Shown piece after piece: positions 1 to 6,637 of a stretch of 18,215 nt of DNA. The notes under the pieces were generated by a model that was not told the origin of the DNA, searched no databases, and worked only from the letters and a program-made list of their open reading frames with translations. The stretch spans positions 1 to 18,215 of the forward strand of contig CAIOSS010000525.1 of NCBI GenBank assembly GCA_903860995.1, in the 5' to 3' direction. Numbering within the stretch: the stretch's first letter is position 1; every line of letters begins with the position of its first letter. The DNA comes from an uncultured delta proteobacterium (GTDB lineage Bacteria > Myxococcota_A > Polyangia > Polyangiales > Ga0077539). The translations under genes were made by a program, and so were the position numbers.

Positions 1-33
1 CAATCCCGTGCTGACCGGGACACCGTTCGCGAC
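1..33 (-). CRISPR. Probable first (leader-side) CRISPR repeat, cut by the window edge
   Basis: Read on the minus strand, this stretch starts GTCGCGAACGG and ends CACGGGATTG at the window edge. Many CRISPR repeats start GTCGC or GTTGC and end GGGATTGAAAC. If AAAC lies just outside, the unit would be 37 nt, a normal repeat length. It contains a small stem, TCCCG and CGGGA around a 7-nt loop, as expected for a repeat processed by Cas6. It lies just downstream of cas1, where the array of an RT-type locus is expected. Only one copy is visible, so repetition itself cannot be shown; this is an inference from position and form. Confidence 0.5.
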
Positions 34-71
34 ACACCCCCCTGTAAGTGCCCAAAATCACAGTGGTTCAT

Positions 72-89
72 CGACCTCCGTTGAGAACC
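72..89 (-). repeat. 18-bp direct repeat, copy 1 (in leader)
   Basis: On the plus strand it reads CGACCTCCGTTGAGAACC. It matches 196-213 at 17 of 18 positions. It lies about 40 bases from the inferred first CRISPR repeat. It could be a leader motif or the trace of a local duplication. Confidence 0.75.
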
Positions 90-105
90 GTTGCCAAAGA
101 TCATT

Positions 106-123
106 CTGGGCGGACCAGCCCAG
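106..123. repeat. Inverted repeat in leader
   Basis: CTGGGC and GCCCAG form a perfect six-base-pair stem around a six-base loop. No T-run follows on either strand, so a classical terminator for cas1 is unlikely, though a weak terminator or protein-binding site is possible. Confidence 0.4.
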
Positions 124-165
124 CATCCGATGCGACCCATAGATCACGCCTCTGGACGCACATCG

Positions 166-1395
166 TCAAGGTTCTTCCGGCAAATTGTCGGGTCCCGGCC
201 TCCGTTGAGAACCTCCTCCCCCTTTCTTTCCCGACCTTTCGCTCGTGGTCATCGGCAGGTACGGCTCCCCCCGCATGAGGAACCTTCTCAGCCGCTGCAC
301 CTGTCGGCCCATCCTCCCTCGCCACGTCGCCGTTCCCCGCCCACCTTCTTCTGCGTGTTCTCGATCGTCTTCGCGATCCTCTTCCCGCTCCTTGCGCCCG
401 CCCTTGCCGTCGACCTCGTCCCAGGGCCGTTCGATTCGTTGGGCTTCCGCCCTCTCCCGATCACCCGGAACCACCTGCTCGTTTCGCAGCGCCGGGGCGC
501 TCGCCCCCATCATCTCCTCCCACGCCTCCAGGAAGGTTCGCTTCCCCGCCGACGTGAACCGGACGCTGCCACCCTCGTGCGCCTCGAAGCTCTCCGGGGT
601 CAGCTGTTTCCGGTTGAGCATCCGGAGCACGAAGCGGTCGACCAGGGGCGCGCGAAACTCCTCCACCAGGTCGAGCGCCAGTGACTCCCGCCCATACCGC
701 AGTCCGTGCACCAGTCCGACCCGGGTATCGAACCCGTTCACGACGAGCGTCCGGGTCATCTCCCCGGTCGCGAGGGCATAGCCGAAGCTGAGCGCGGCGT
801 TCACCGGATCGGGCGCCGGTCGGTGCCGTCGCCCTTCCCACACCCACGGCTCCGACAACATCTCGCCGAACACGTTGAAGTACTGCGCCGCCGCCGCGCC
901 CTCCACCCCTCGCGCCCCGTCCACGTCGGTCTCCGCGGCCACGGCGCGCTCCAGTTCCTTCAGCCGGGAGGCCGCCTCCCGACACCCCGCCGATCCCCGG
1001 TCGAGCGCGTGGCGATGGACCATCGCCCGTTGCCCCGCGATCTTCCCGGCCAGCAGTGAGCGAGCGAAGGCCAGTCGCCGCTCGTCCCTCTTCCACGCGT
1101 CGACCTGGGCGAGCATCAGGTAGACGTTCTTCGACTGTGCGGACGTGATGAGCCCGCGGAAGAACCCCGCGGTGGAGTAGAGCGTCACCTCGATCCCCTC
1201 GTCGAGAATCCCCGCCATGGCCGCCCCGGTGACGGTCACGGGTCCATGCAACGCTACATGGGCGATGTCCCGCAGCGGCACCGCCGCCACCTCCTTCCGT
1301 TCCCGCATCATCACCAGCCGCTCGTTGGCCCGCCGCACCATCAACGTCGGGTCGGAGATGACCAGCGGCCGCGTCCCCTTCGCTCGTGTCGCCAT
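166..1395 (-). CDS. cas1: Cas1 integrase with charged insertion and extended C-terminus
   Basis: Cas1 is the metal-dependent integrase that, with Cas2, inserts new spacers next to the leader. The 409-aa product shows the Cas1 core: E165 in GVEGAAAAQYF, RPAPDPVNAALSFGYAL (192-208), H230 in GLVHGLRYGR, and the acidic block LALDLVEEFR (239-248). Typical Cas1 is about 330 aa. The extra length is an Arg/Glu/Asp-rich insertion (about 310-355) before the usual terminal motif GRQVQRLRRFLMRGEPYLPM, plus about 27 residues after it. Start: ATG with GGAGGT seven bases upstream, three bases after the RT stop, so it is probably co-transcribed with the RT gene. Here Cas1 is not fused to the RT, unlike the RT-Cas1 fusions of several type III systems. 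The last codons overlap copy 2 of the leader-type repeat, which may have lengthened the tail. Confidence 0.95.
   Translation of the reverse strand: MATRAKGTRPLVISDPTLMVRRANERLVMMRERKEVAAVPLRDIAHVALHGPVTVTGAAMAGILDEGIEVTLYSTAGFFRGLITSAQSKNVYLMLAQVDAWKRDERRLAFARSLLAGKIAGQRAMVHRHALDRGSAGCREAASRLKELERAVAAETDVDGARGVEGAAAAQYFNVFGEMLSEPWVWEGRRHRPAPDPVNAALSFGYALATGEMTRTLVVNGFDTRVGLVHGLRYGRESLALDLVEEFRAPLVDRFVLRMLNRKQLTPESFEAHEGGSVRFTSAGKRTFLEAWEEMMGASAPALRNEQVVPGDRERAEAQRIERPWDEVDGKGGRKEREEDREDDREHAEEGGRGTATWRGRMGRQVQRLRRFLMRGEPYLPMTTSERSGKKGGGGSQRRPGPDNLPEEP
196..213 (-). repeat. 18-bp direct repeat, copy 2 (inside the cas1 3' end)
   Basis: On the plus strand it reads CGGCCTCCGTTGAGAACC, with one mismatch to 72-89. 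It lies 124 bases from copy 1 and encodes part of the Gly/Arg-rich Cas1 tail after the normal Cas1 terminal motif. Confidence 0.75.
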
Positions 1396-1398
1396 CGC

Positions 1399-4317
1399 TC
1401 ACACCTCCAGCACGAACCGCCGCACGCCCTCGATCGTCACCCGCCGCAGCGTCCCCGAGGGCGTCTCCAACGGCGTGTCCCCAGCCTCCTCCACGATCAC
1501 GTCGAGGTCGGCCTCCACCATCCCGATGCTTCGCTCGAGCACCTTTGCCTGACGTCGCAGGTCCGCCAGTCGGGCGCAGAGCGCCGCCGCCTTGGCCCCG
1601 AGCTCCTTGCGACCCTCGTTCATTGCGGCCATCGCTGCTCGCGCGAGCCCGCCCTTCGACGCCATGTCCCGGACCCGTTCGCCCATGCCCGGGACCTCCG
1701 CCGCCCCGAGCACGTGCAGCACGGGCGTCGGGTACGCCCCCGGCGGCACCCTGAAGCGACAATCGCACCCCACCCGTGCCGTCAGCTCCGGCAGCTTCTG
1801 CCGGATCCGCGCGCAGCTCGTCGGGTGAGGGTACAGGCGCGCGACGAAGCGGGCGCCCATGCCCGGACGGTGGTCGTCGAGGTGCCGGAACACCGCCTCC
1901 GCCGCCGGGGTCCCCTCGTCCCCAGTGCGCCCGAGGATGTCCGCGACGAGCAACCGATCGCTGGTCGACAGCCCCGCCCCGGACACCGCCTGGTCGACCA
2001 TGTGGCGGAGCACCGCGCAGCCCTTGTAGACCTCCTGCGCGCGGGGTAGCGCCTGGAAGGGGGACGTCGCCAGCGCCACCGGATCGACCGAAGCTGCCGG
2101 CCCCGGGCCAGCCACGGTCGTCGCGGTCCGCGGAGCCGACGCGCTCGCAGCGGTCGACATCGCGATCGGCGCCTTCGCCGCCGACGGTGGCACGCCCCGG
2201 GGCTTCAGTCCGAGCGCCGTGATCACCTGCTCGCCCGACAGCGGGGCGACCGCACGCAGCGCCCCGCACGCATCTGGTGCAGGGGCGAACGTCTCGTCGA
2301 GCAGCCAGCTCCGCTCGCCGGTGCGCGCGTCCCTCCCGAGCGGCAGAAGCATCGCCGAGCCGGGCTTGTCGGGTCGCACCACGTCCTGCTGGGGAAAGAT
2401 CTCGCGGGTGATCGCGGCGGGCGGCTGCCCCGCGCGCTGAGAGACGAGGGAGAGGAGGGCCCGCGCCCGGGCGGCCGTGACGGCCTCGGCGAAGAGCAAC
2501 CACAGCACCAGGGCGCGGCCCGGCTCGACGCTCATCACGGCCTCGAGGCCGAGGCCCTGGAGCGCACCGCGGAGCGCTCGTGCGTCGTCGATCACCGCGT
2601 CGGGCAGCGCAGCGCAGCGCATCTCCCGGCGCACCTTTGCGGACTGCGTGACCCGGAAGGCGCCCCACCGCGTGCTCTGGTTCGAACGCAGCGGGAAGAT
2701 CCCCATCCAGAACGCCCCGGCGAAATGCTCGCGCACGTGCGCGACGGTGGGCGCGACCTGGACCCGTTGCCGCTCGATCTTCGCGCCCACCAGGATGTCG
2801 CGCAGGAAGGTGTGCTCGGCGCCACCGAAGAGGGCGAGCAATCGCTCGGCGTCGTCCCCGTCGGGGTCGAAGCGCGGGGCCTCGGTGAGCTCCACCGGCT
2901 CGACCGGCAGACCCTGCGCCCGGGGAGGCGCCGTCACGATCGCCGGGTCGGGTCGACCCAACGTCGCGACCGCGTCGGCGTCTTCGAAGCGTCCGGCGCG
3001 GGCGAGCACCTCGGCGGCCGCCGCCCCGTCGTAGCGCCGCAGCGCCTCCACGAGGGAGAGGGCCGACGTCGGGTCCAGTCCCAGTTTCTGGCCCAGCACG
3101 GCGGTGACGGCGGGTTCGTCTGGCGTGCCTCGCGCGCTCTGCACCACGAGGGCGGCCTGTTGCCAACGATCCGGCAGAGGGGTTCCGGCGTCGGTCGTGG
3201 CGGGGGTCTCGCGCGACCTCGACGTGGGTGCGGTCGTCGGCGGCGGGGGCAGGTTCGTCGGCGAGGCGGAAGCCTTCCCTCCGAACTGCCGCGATTGGAG
3301 CATCTCCGCTTCGAGTACCTCCGCCCGCGCCCGCAGCGGCGGAGGGAGATCGACGCCACGGAGCGTGCCGTAGTACGCGAGCCAGCCACGCAAGACGCGC
3401 TCTTCCTCCTCCGCGCTCCGATCGCTCGACAACGCTTCGAGCCGGCCGGCGAGAGTGCGGGCGGCCTTCCCGCTCGCGCGCCTCCCGCTGTCGTGGAACG
3501 CAAACCCCAGGAACGCGAAGCCCTCTCCGAGATGCTTCACCGCGACCTTCTCGGGGTTGAGCTTGAGTCGTAGCCGCCCGAGGGCTTCGATGGCGGTCTC
3601 GCGGGCACGCTCGGCGTCCGTTCGCAGCCAGCACGGCGCGCAGAGATCGTCGCCGTAGCGGAACATCTCGAAGCCGGCTGTCTCCATCGCCCGATCGAAG
3701 GGGAGCAGATAGAGGTTGGCGAGAAACGGCGACAGAGGAGATCCCTGCCCGGTCCCGAGGGCTGGGTCGACGATGTCTCCGCCGACGAGCGTGCCTGCGC
3801 CGAGCATGCGGCCGACGACGTCCACGAGGGCATCGTCGCCGGTGTGGTCGCGCAGCGTCGCGAGGAGAAGCTCGGGGAAGATGTTGTCGAAGAACGCCGC
3901 CACGTCCCCCCGCAGCACCCACTGCCGCCCCTCGGCGAGGGCTGCATCGACGCGCGCGAGGCACTCCCGCGCCGAGCGTCCGCGCCGCCACGCGTAGGCC
4001 GACGGGTGGAGTGACTGGTCCAACGCGTCGGCGAGGGTGCGGGCGAGCGCGTGCTGCACGACGCGGTCGCGCACGCAGCTCACGGCGAGGTCCCGGTGTC
4101 CGCCTCCACCTTTCGGGATCTTCAAGCGCAGCGCCGGTCGCGGTTGCCAGGCTCCGGAGAGCAGTTCGTCGCGCAGCCGGGCAAGCTCGATGCTCGCGTG
4201 GGCCGAGAACGTGGCGACCGAGACCCCATCGGGTCCGGGTCGGCCCTGGTTGCGTTCGGCTGCCTCCAGCGCGGCGCGAAGCGTCGCGGGCGAGGCAGCG
4301 TCATCGATGAAGCCCAT
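1399..4317 (-). CDS. Reverse transcriptase fused to CRISPR-associated primase-polymerase-like domain
   Basis: A 972-aa two-module protein. Residues 1-340 form a group II-intron-like reverse transcriptase: GPDGVS (28-33), RGDVAAFFDN (136-145, candidate catalytic D138), QGSPLSPFLANL (191-202), the catalytic YGDD (221-224), LNPEK (253-257) and FLGF (269-272). A Pro/Thr/Ser-rich linker follows (about 345-385). Residues about 490-690 resemble the archaeo-eukaryotic primase palm of CRISPR-associated and TOTE-type primases: LFGGAEHTFLRD, HFAGAFWMGIFPL, EIFPQQD, LLPLG. The positions where that family carries metal-binding D-x-D (here WGAFRV, 551-556) and the catalytic His (here GRALVLWLLF, 600-609) do not match. 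Residues about 755-870 carry Cys 767, 835, 851 and 853 (KGCAVL, SCARIR, GCDC) and YPTPVLH, recalling a PriL-type or zinc domain. Start: ATG at 4317 has AGGGAGGGG just upstream; the frame is open 49 codons further but that part is Arg-rich and overlaps the cas2 end. Likely role: copying RNA into DNA for spacer acquisition with Cas1-Cas2. Confidence 0.93.
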   Translation of the reverse strand: MGFIDDAASPATLRAALEAAERNQGRPGPDGVSVATFSAHASIELARLRDELLSGAWQPRPALRLKIPKGGGGHRDLAVSCVRDRVVQHALARTLADALDQSLHPSAYAWRRGRSARECLARVDAALAEGRQWVLRGDVAAFFDNIFPELLLATLRDHTGDDALVDVVGRMLGAGTLVGGDIVDPALGTGQGSPLSPFLANLYLLPFDRAMETAGFEMFRYGDDLCAPCWLRTDAERARETAIEALGRLRLKLNPEKVAVKHLGEGFAFLGFAFHDSGRRASGKAARTLAGRLEALSSDRSAEEEERVLRGWLAYYGTLRGVDLPPPLRARAEVLEAEMLQSRQFGGKASASPTNLPPPPTTAPTSRSRETPATTDAGTPLPDRWQQAALVVQSARGTPDEPAVTAVLGQKLGLDPTSALSLVEALRRYDGAAAAEVLARAGRFEDADAVATLGRPDPAIVTAPPRAQGLPVEPVELTEAPRFDPDGDDAERLLALFGGAEHTFLRDILVGAKIERQRVQVAPTVAHVREHFAGAFWMGIFPLRSNQSTRWGAFRVTQSAKVRREMRCAALPDAVIDDARALRGALQGLGLEAVMSVEPGRALVLWLLFAEAVTAARARALLSLVSQRAGQPPAAITREIFPQQDVVRPDKPGSAMLLPLGRDARTGERSWLLDETFAPAPDACGALRAVAPLSGEQVITALGLKPRGVPPSAAKAPIAMSTAASASAPRTATTVAGPGPAASVDPVALATSPFQALPRAQEVYKGCAVLRHMVDQAVSGAGLSTSDRLLVADILGRTGDEGTPAAEAVFRHLDDHRPGMGARFVARLYPHPTSCARIRQKLPELTARVGCDCRFRVPPGAYPTPVLHVLGAAEVPGMGERVRDMASKGGLARAAMAAMNEGRKELGAKAAALCARLADLRRQAKVLERSIGMVEADLDVIVEEAGDTPLETPSGTLRRVTIEGVRRFVLEV

Positions 4318-4318
4318 G

Positions 4319-4347
4319 GGTCCCCTCCCTGGACGGGCCAGGGGACC
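4319..4347 (-). promoter_or_regulatory. Hairpin covering the RT-primase ribosome binding site
   Basis: GGTCCCCT (4319-4326) and AGGGGACC (4340-4347) are perfect eight-base arms with a 13-base loop. In the minus-strand transcript the arm next to the start codon includes most of the AGGGAGGGG Shine-Dalgarno. Folding would hide the ribosome site and lower RT expression relative to cas2 and cas6. The arms are seen; the regulation is inferred. Confidence 0.5.
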
Positions 4348-4382
4348 CCTTCGGCCCCTGGGTACCCGCCAACGAGCGGAGG

Positions 4383-4682
4383 CTACAGGATCAGCGGGCG
4401 TCCTGGGAGGCTCACGGGCGGTCCCGCGCCGACGACGCGCGCCGATGGCTGGCAGCGCTCGCACAAGGGCCAGGCGCGCACGCTGTCGGTGGTGGCATCG
4501 AAGCGCGAGGGGTGGGTGATGGCCGCAAGGAGGGCGTCGAGTTCGGCGCCGGTGGCAAGCACCTCAAACACGCTGAACTGCACCCGTTGTCCGCGCGACT
4601 GGAGCGCGCGATGGAGGCGAGTCCGGCGCTTGTCGTCGGCGACGTCGTAGGACAGCACCCAGGTACGGAGGTCGTCGTTCAC
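4383..4682 (-). CDS. cas2: Cas2, adaptation partner of Cas1
   Basis: A 99-aa protein of normal Cas2 length. Cas2 forms the dimer that bridges two Cas1 dimers in the spacer-integration complex. The N-terminus has the ferredoxin-like first strand TWVLSYDVADDKRR, with D13 at the usual acidic position, then RVQFSVFEVL (33-42) and the C-terminal strand DSVRAWPLCERC (66-77). The CxxC pair (74, 77) resembles those of other type III and I Cas2 proteins. The start is GTG inside a GTGA overlap with the cas6 stop, so translation is probably coupled; no strong Shine-Dalgarno precedes it. The reading frame is open far upstream, but that part is antisense-like Arg-rich sequence over cas6. About 65 bases separate its stop from the RT start. 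Confidence 0.92.
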   Translation of the reverse strand: MNDDLRTWVLSYDVADDKRRTRLHRALQSRGQRVQFSVFEVLATGAELDALLAAITHPSRFDATTDSVRAWPLCERCQPSARVVGAGPPVSLPGRPLIL

Positions 4683-5611
4683 GACCAGGCCGTGACGCGA
4701 ACCTCGCCGAAGCCGAACGCGGTCTTGCGCCCCACGTTGGTGCGCTCGAGCACCCGCAGCAGGGGGAGGATGACGTCCAGCCCTTCGCCCACGACGGTGA
4801 CCTCGCCGACGAAGCCCTCCAGGAGTTGACGCCGCTGCTGAGCGATGGCGTTGCGGGTCGCGCGCCACGGGCGCAAGGCGTCATCGCGGACGTGTAGTCC
4901 GGTCAACGGCGGCCACAGCACTTTCGGGACGACCACGTCCGGCGCGGCGGCGCGGCGCATCGCGGCGAGGCGACGAATGCCCGCTCGCAGGAGCAGCCCC
5001 ACGATGGGTGCGCCCGGACAGAGTTCGGCGGCCAGGGTCTCGTCGCCGCGCAGGAGCAGCGGGGTGAGCGACTCGATGCAGATGGCGCTGACGGAGGCTT
5101 CGGTCGAAGCCGTCGGTACGAGGGTGGTGACGGCGCGCGACGGGATGCCGAGGACGTTGAGCGGCGCGTCCCGATCGCCGATCGCGCCGAGGGCGTGACG
5201 GAGCGCCGCGAGGAAGTCGGGCAACAGGGCGCGTTCGCGGTCCACCACGCTCAGGGTGACCTGGAGGGTCTGATCGCCTTCGAGGGCCCGGCCCGCGTGG
5301 AGCCCGCGGAGCCAGAACGGGCGCTGGCCGGCGCCGTCGTCGCGCTCGAAGACGCGGTCGAAGTCACACTGCGGGGCATCAGAGCAGCCCTCGCAGCGGG
5401 GTGCTCCGGTGAGGCAGCGTCGGGCGCGCAACGCCTCGCCGAGGAGTCCACGGACCACCACGAGGAGCGGTTCCGGCAGCGGTCCGGGTCGACGGGGGTC
5501 GAGTGAGAGCGAGATCTCGTGGACGGACAGCGTGGCGAGGTGCGCGATCCAGTGATCGAGGGTCATCTCGTCACGATTCCGTGTCTCCCCACTGCTCGCG
5601 TCGGCGTCCAT
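4679..5611 (-). CDS. cas6: Cas6 pre-crRNA endoribonuclease
   Basis: A RAMP-fold ribonuclease that cuts the CRISPR transcript within repeats to make crRNAs for the Cmr complex. The 310-aa product has the Cas6 layout: VVVRGLLGEALRARRC (51-66) followed by the cysteine cluster C66, C73, C76, C82 (APRCEGC, QCDFDRVFE), and the glycine-rich terminal motif NVGRKTAFGFGEVRV (292-306). Length fits the larger Cas6 family with an N-terminal cysteine motif. The start ATG at 5611 overlaps the upstream stop as TGATG, a translational-coupling arrangement; M16 is a possible alternative start. Its stop overlaps the cas2 GTG start. A second, decayed cas6 start lies at 6580-6278. I cannot identify the catalytic residues by eye. 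Confidence 0.92.
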   Translation of the reverse strand: MDADASSGETRNRDEMTLDHWIAHLATLSVHEISLSLDPRRPGPLPEPLLVVVRGLLGEALRARRCLTGAPRCEGCSDAPQCDFDRVFERDDGAGQRPFWLRGLHAGRALEGDQTLQVTLSVVDRERALLPDFLAALRHALGAIGDRDAPLNVLGIPSRAVTTLVPTASTEASVSAICIESLTPLLLRGDETLAAELCPGAPIVGLLLRAGIRRLAAMRRAAAPDVVVPKVLWPPLTGLHVRDDALRPWRATRNAIAQQRRQLLEGFVGEVTVVGEGLDVILPLLRVLERTNVGRKTAFGFGEVRVTAWS

Positions 5612-5835
5612 CAGCGGCGCAAGCTCTCATGGACGACCACGGCGACGCCACCCCCGAGCGCCGCGCCGACGACGGCGCCCATGGGACCTCCGATCATCGA
5701 ACCGAGGGCCGCGCCGGCGGACGCCCCGGCTCCGGCCGCGCGTCCGCGGACCGAGTGCTCGCCGCCAGCGAGTTGGGTGATGGCCTCACTGGCCTGCTTC
5801 ACGAGAGAGGAAGAAACGACGATGTGCTTGGGCAT
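5611..5835 (-). CDS. Small glycine-zipper membrane protein coupled to cas6
   Basis: A 74-aa protein, first gene of the cas6-cas2-RT-cas1 operon. A short polar N-terminus (MPKHIVVSSSLVKQASEA) is followed by about 38 Ala/Gly/Val-rich residues (31-68) with many G-x-x-x-G and G-x-x-x-A spacings, broken near 50 by GGP. This suggests a helical hairpin that could insert in a membrane and oligomerise, as in glycine-zipper proteins. Start ATG has GGAG about nine bases upstream; its stop shares a base with the cas6 start (TGATG). I know no named family for it. Its first residues (IVVSSS) resemble those of the 164-aa hydrophobic protein at 7886 (IVLSST). It could be a membrane effector or an anchor; the function is unknown. 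Confidence 0.75.
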   Translation of the reverse strand: MPKHIVVSSSLVKQASEAITQLAGGEHSVRGRAAGAGASAGAALGSMIGGPMGAVVGAALGGGVAVVVHESLRR

Positions 5836-5981
5836 GGTCACGCTCCGTTCTGGCTCCAAGACGCGACCGACCACTCGATTGCTGACAGCGCCGTTCTCGA
5901 TTCCGATCCGTCGAGTCCCCCGATGGGCGGGTGGGGAGATCTTTCCGGTTGACGATGGCGTGAAGGGCGATCGGTGAGTCA

Positions 5982-5997
5982 CCCCCATCACTGGGGG
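5982..5997. repeat. Inverted repeat upstream of the cas6 operon
   Basis: CCCCCA and TGGGGG form a perfect six-base stem with a four-base TCAC loop, about 150 bases upstream of the first gene of the minus-strand operon. No T-run follows. It could be an operator or a weak terminator. Confidence 0.4.
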
Positions 5998-6042
5998 GAT
6001 GCGGCGCGCGCTTCCGACCGCCGCGGTAGAGTCGTCCGGGCC

Positions 6043-6150
6043 ATGTCGCGCAAGAGTCCGTCGCTCTCGCCTGGGATCCTGTTCGGGCGGATCGGAACCC
6101 ACGGATTGGGTTGCGGCGCGTCGCCACGCGACCGTGTACGCCAGTTGTGA
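6043..6150 (+). CDS. Possible small leaderless ORF (35 aa)
   Basis: ATG follows a -10-like TAGAGT by ten bases (GGTAGAGTCGTCCGGGCC before the ATG), an arrangement typical of leaderless transcripts in high-GC bacteria. The 35-aa product begins MSRKSPSLSPGILFGRIGTH. There is no Shine-Dalgarno and no family I recognise. It may be a gene start left after a rearrangement, or chance. Confidence 0.2.
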   Translation: MSRKSPSLSPGILFGRIGTHGLGCGASPRDRVRQL

Positions 6151-6196
6151 CGAGTGTGGGCATCACCCGCGTAGCCCGGGGGCGCGAGGACCTCCC

Positions 6197-6246
6197 CCGT
6201 GACAAACCACGGTGCATAACCCAACCAACAGCCCCGACTGTGTTGG
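6197..6246. repeat. Two adjacent inverted repeats
   Basis: CCGTG/CACGG (6197-6201 and 6208-6212, six-base loop) is followed by CCAACA/TGTTGG (6225-6230 and 6241-6246, ten-base loop). I checked for a tRNA and found no T-arm or acceptor pairing. They lie beside the decayed cas6 fragment. Confidence 0.35.
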
Positions 6247-6277
6247 CACGGATCCGCAGCAGTTACCAGTTCACGCA

Positions 6278-6580
6278 TTACACGCGACACGGGCGGGGCC
6301 GCGGGTCGTCGAGAGATCTGGAAGTAGCCGCGGGAGAGATCGCTGTCTCCCCACAGCCTTCGCAGGTCGGTGCGCGGGTGAAGCAGTGACGTTGTCGTAG
6401 ATCGGCACCGACGAGCCCCCGCACCACGGCGTGCGGAGCCTCTTCCGACGGCGTCTTGCGACGCAGCGTCAGCTCGTACCGCTGTCGGCGTAGCGACAGG
6501 GCCCGCAACGACTGCAACCACCCCTGCAGATCGTCCTCCTCGGTCCATCGGGCGCTTCTACCCAGGCGTCGATTTTTCAC
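6278..6580 (-). pseudogene. Decayed 5' fragment of a second cas6
   Basis: From a GTG start the frame encodes 100 residues whose positions about 15-75 align with the intact Cas6 at 4679-5611: a helix (DDLQGWLQSLRALSL), then VVRGLVGADLRQRHC, and TRAPTCEGC where the intact protein has TGAPRCEGC. After this cysteine cluster similarity fades, and the frame ends about 200 residues short of a normal Cas6. The ferredoxin-like core and the glycine-rich C-terminal motif are missing. It is too divergent from the intact gene to be a recent duplicate, so an older second cas6 that lost its 3' part is likelier. It points away from the plus-strand gene at 6638, leaving a 57-base divergent spacer. Confidence 0.75.
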
Positions 6581-6637
6581 CGATCGATGTCAGCGATCAC
6601 CCCACCTTCGCGTCGGGTCCACGAAGGAGACGCCGCG

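Larger units (their letters stand above)
34..165 (-). promoter_or_regulatory. Putative CRISPR leader between cas1 and the array
   Basis: This non-coding stretch lies between the cas1 stop codon and the inferred first repeat. A leader normally carries the array promoter and the signals that direct new spacers to the first repeat. It holds one copy of an 18-bp direct repeat (72-89) and a six-base-pair inverted repeat (106-123). I see no convincing -35/-10 pair. The assignment depends on the repeat at 1-33 being real. Confidence 0.4.
5836..6277. other. Gene-poor region upstream of the cas6 operon
   Basis: No convincing gene covers this stretch apart from one short possible ORF on the plus strand (6043-6150). 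It should contain the promoter for the minus-strand cas operon, but I cannot pick a clear -35/-10 pair. It holds inverted repeats at 5982-5997 and 6197-6246. Its right part adjoins the decayed cas6 fragment and may be further degraded sequence of that gene. Confidence 0.5.

Noticed and set aside
106..123. Rho-independent terminator after cas1
   Set aside because: The stem is short and is not followed by a T-run on the minus strand.
72..213. The 18-bp direct repeats as CRISPR repeats
   Set aside because: The copies are 124 bases apart with no third copy between them, and one lies within the cas1 frame. Sequence identity does not extend to a normal repeat length.
461..3991. A 1176-codon open frame on the minus strand
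   Set aside because: It is extremely Arg/Gly/Ala-rich with no motif and is a frame shadow of cas1 and the RT-primase gene, whose frames carry clear family motifs.
1399..4317. RT gene as part of a mobile group II intron
   Set aside because: There is no maturase-endonuclease end and no intron RNA ends. The gene is embedded in a cas operon and fused to a primase-like domain.
6150..6290. A tRNA or attachment site at the tandem hairpins
   Set aside because: No cloverleaf, T-loop or acceptor pairing on either strand, and no integrase gene nearby.
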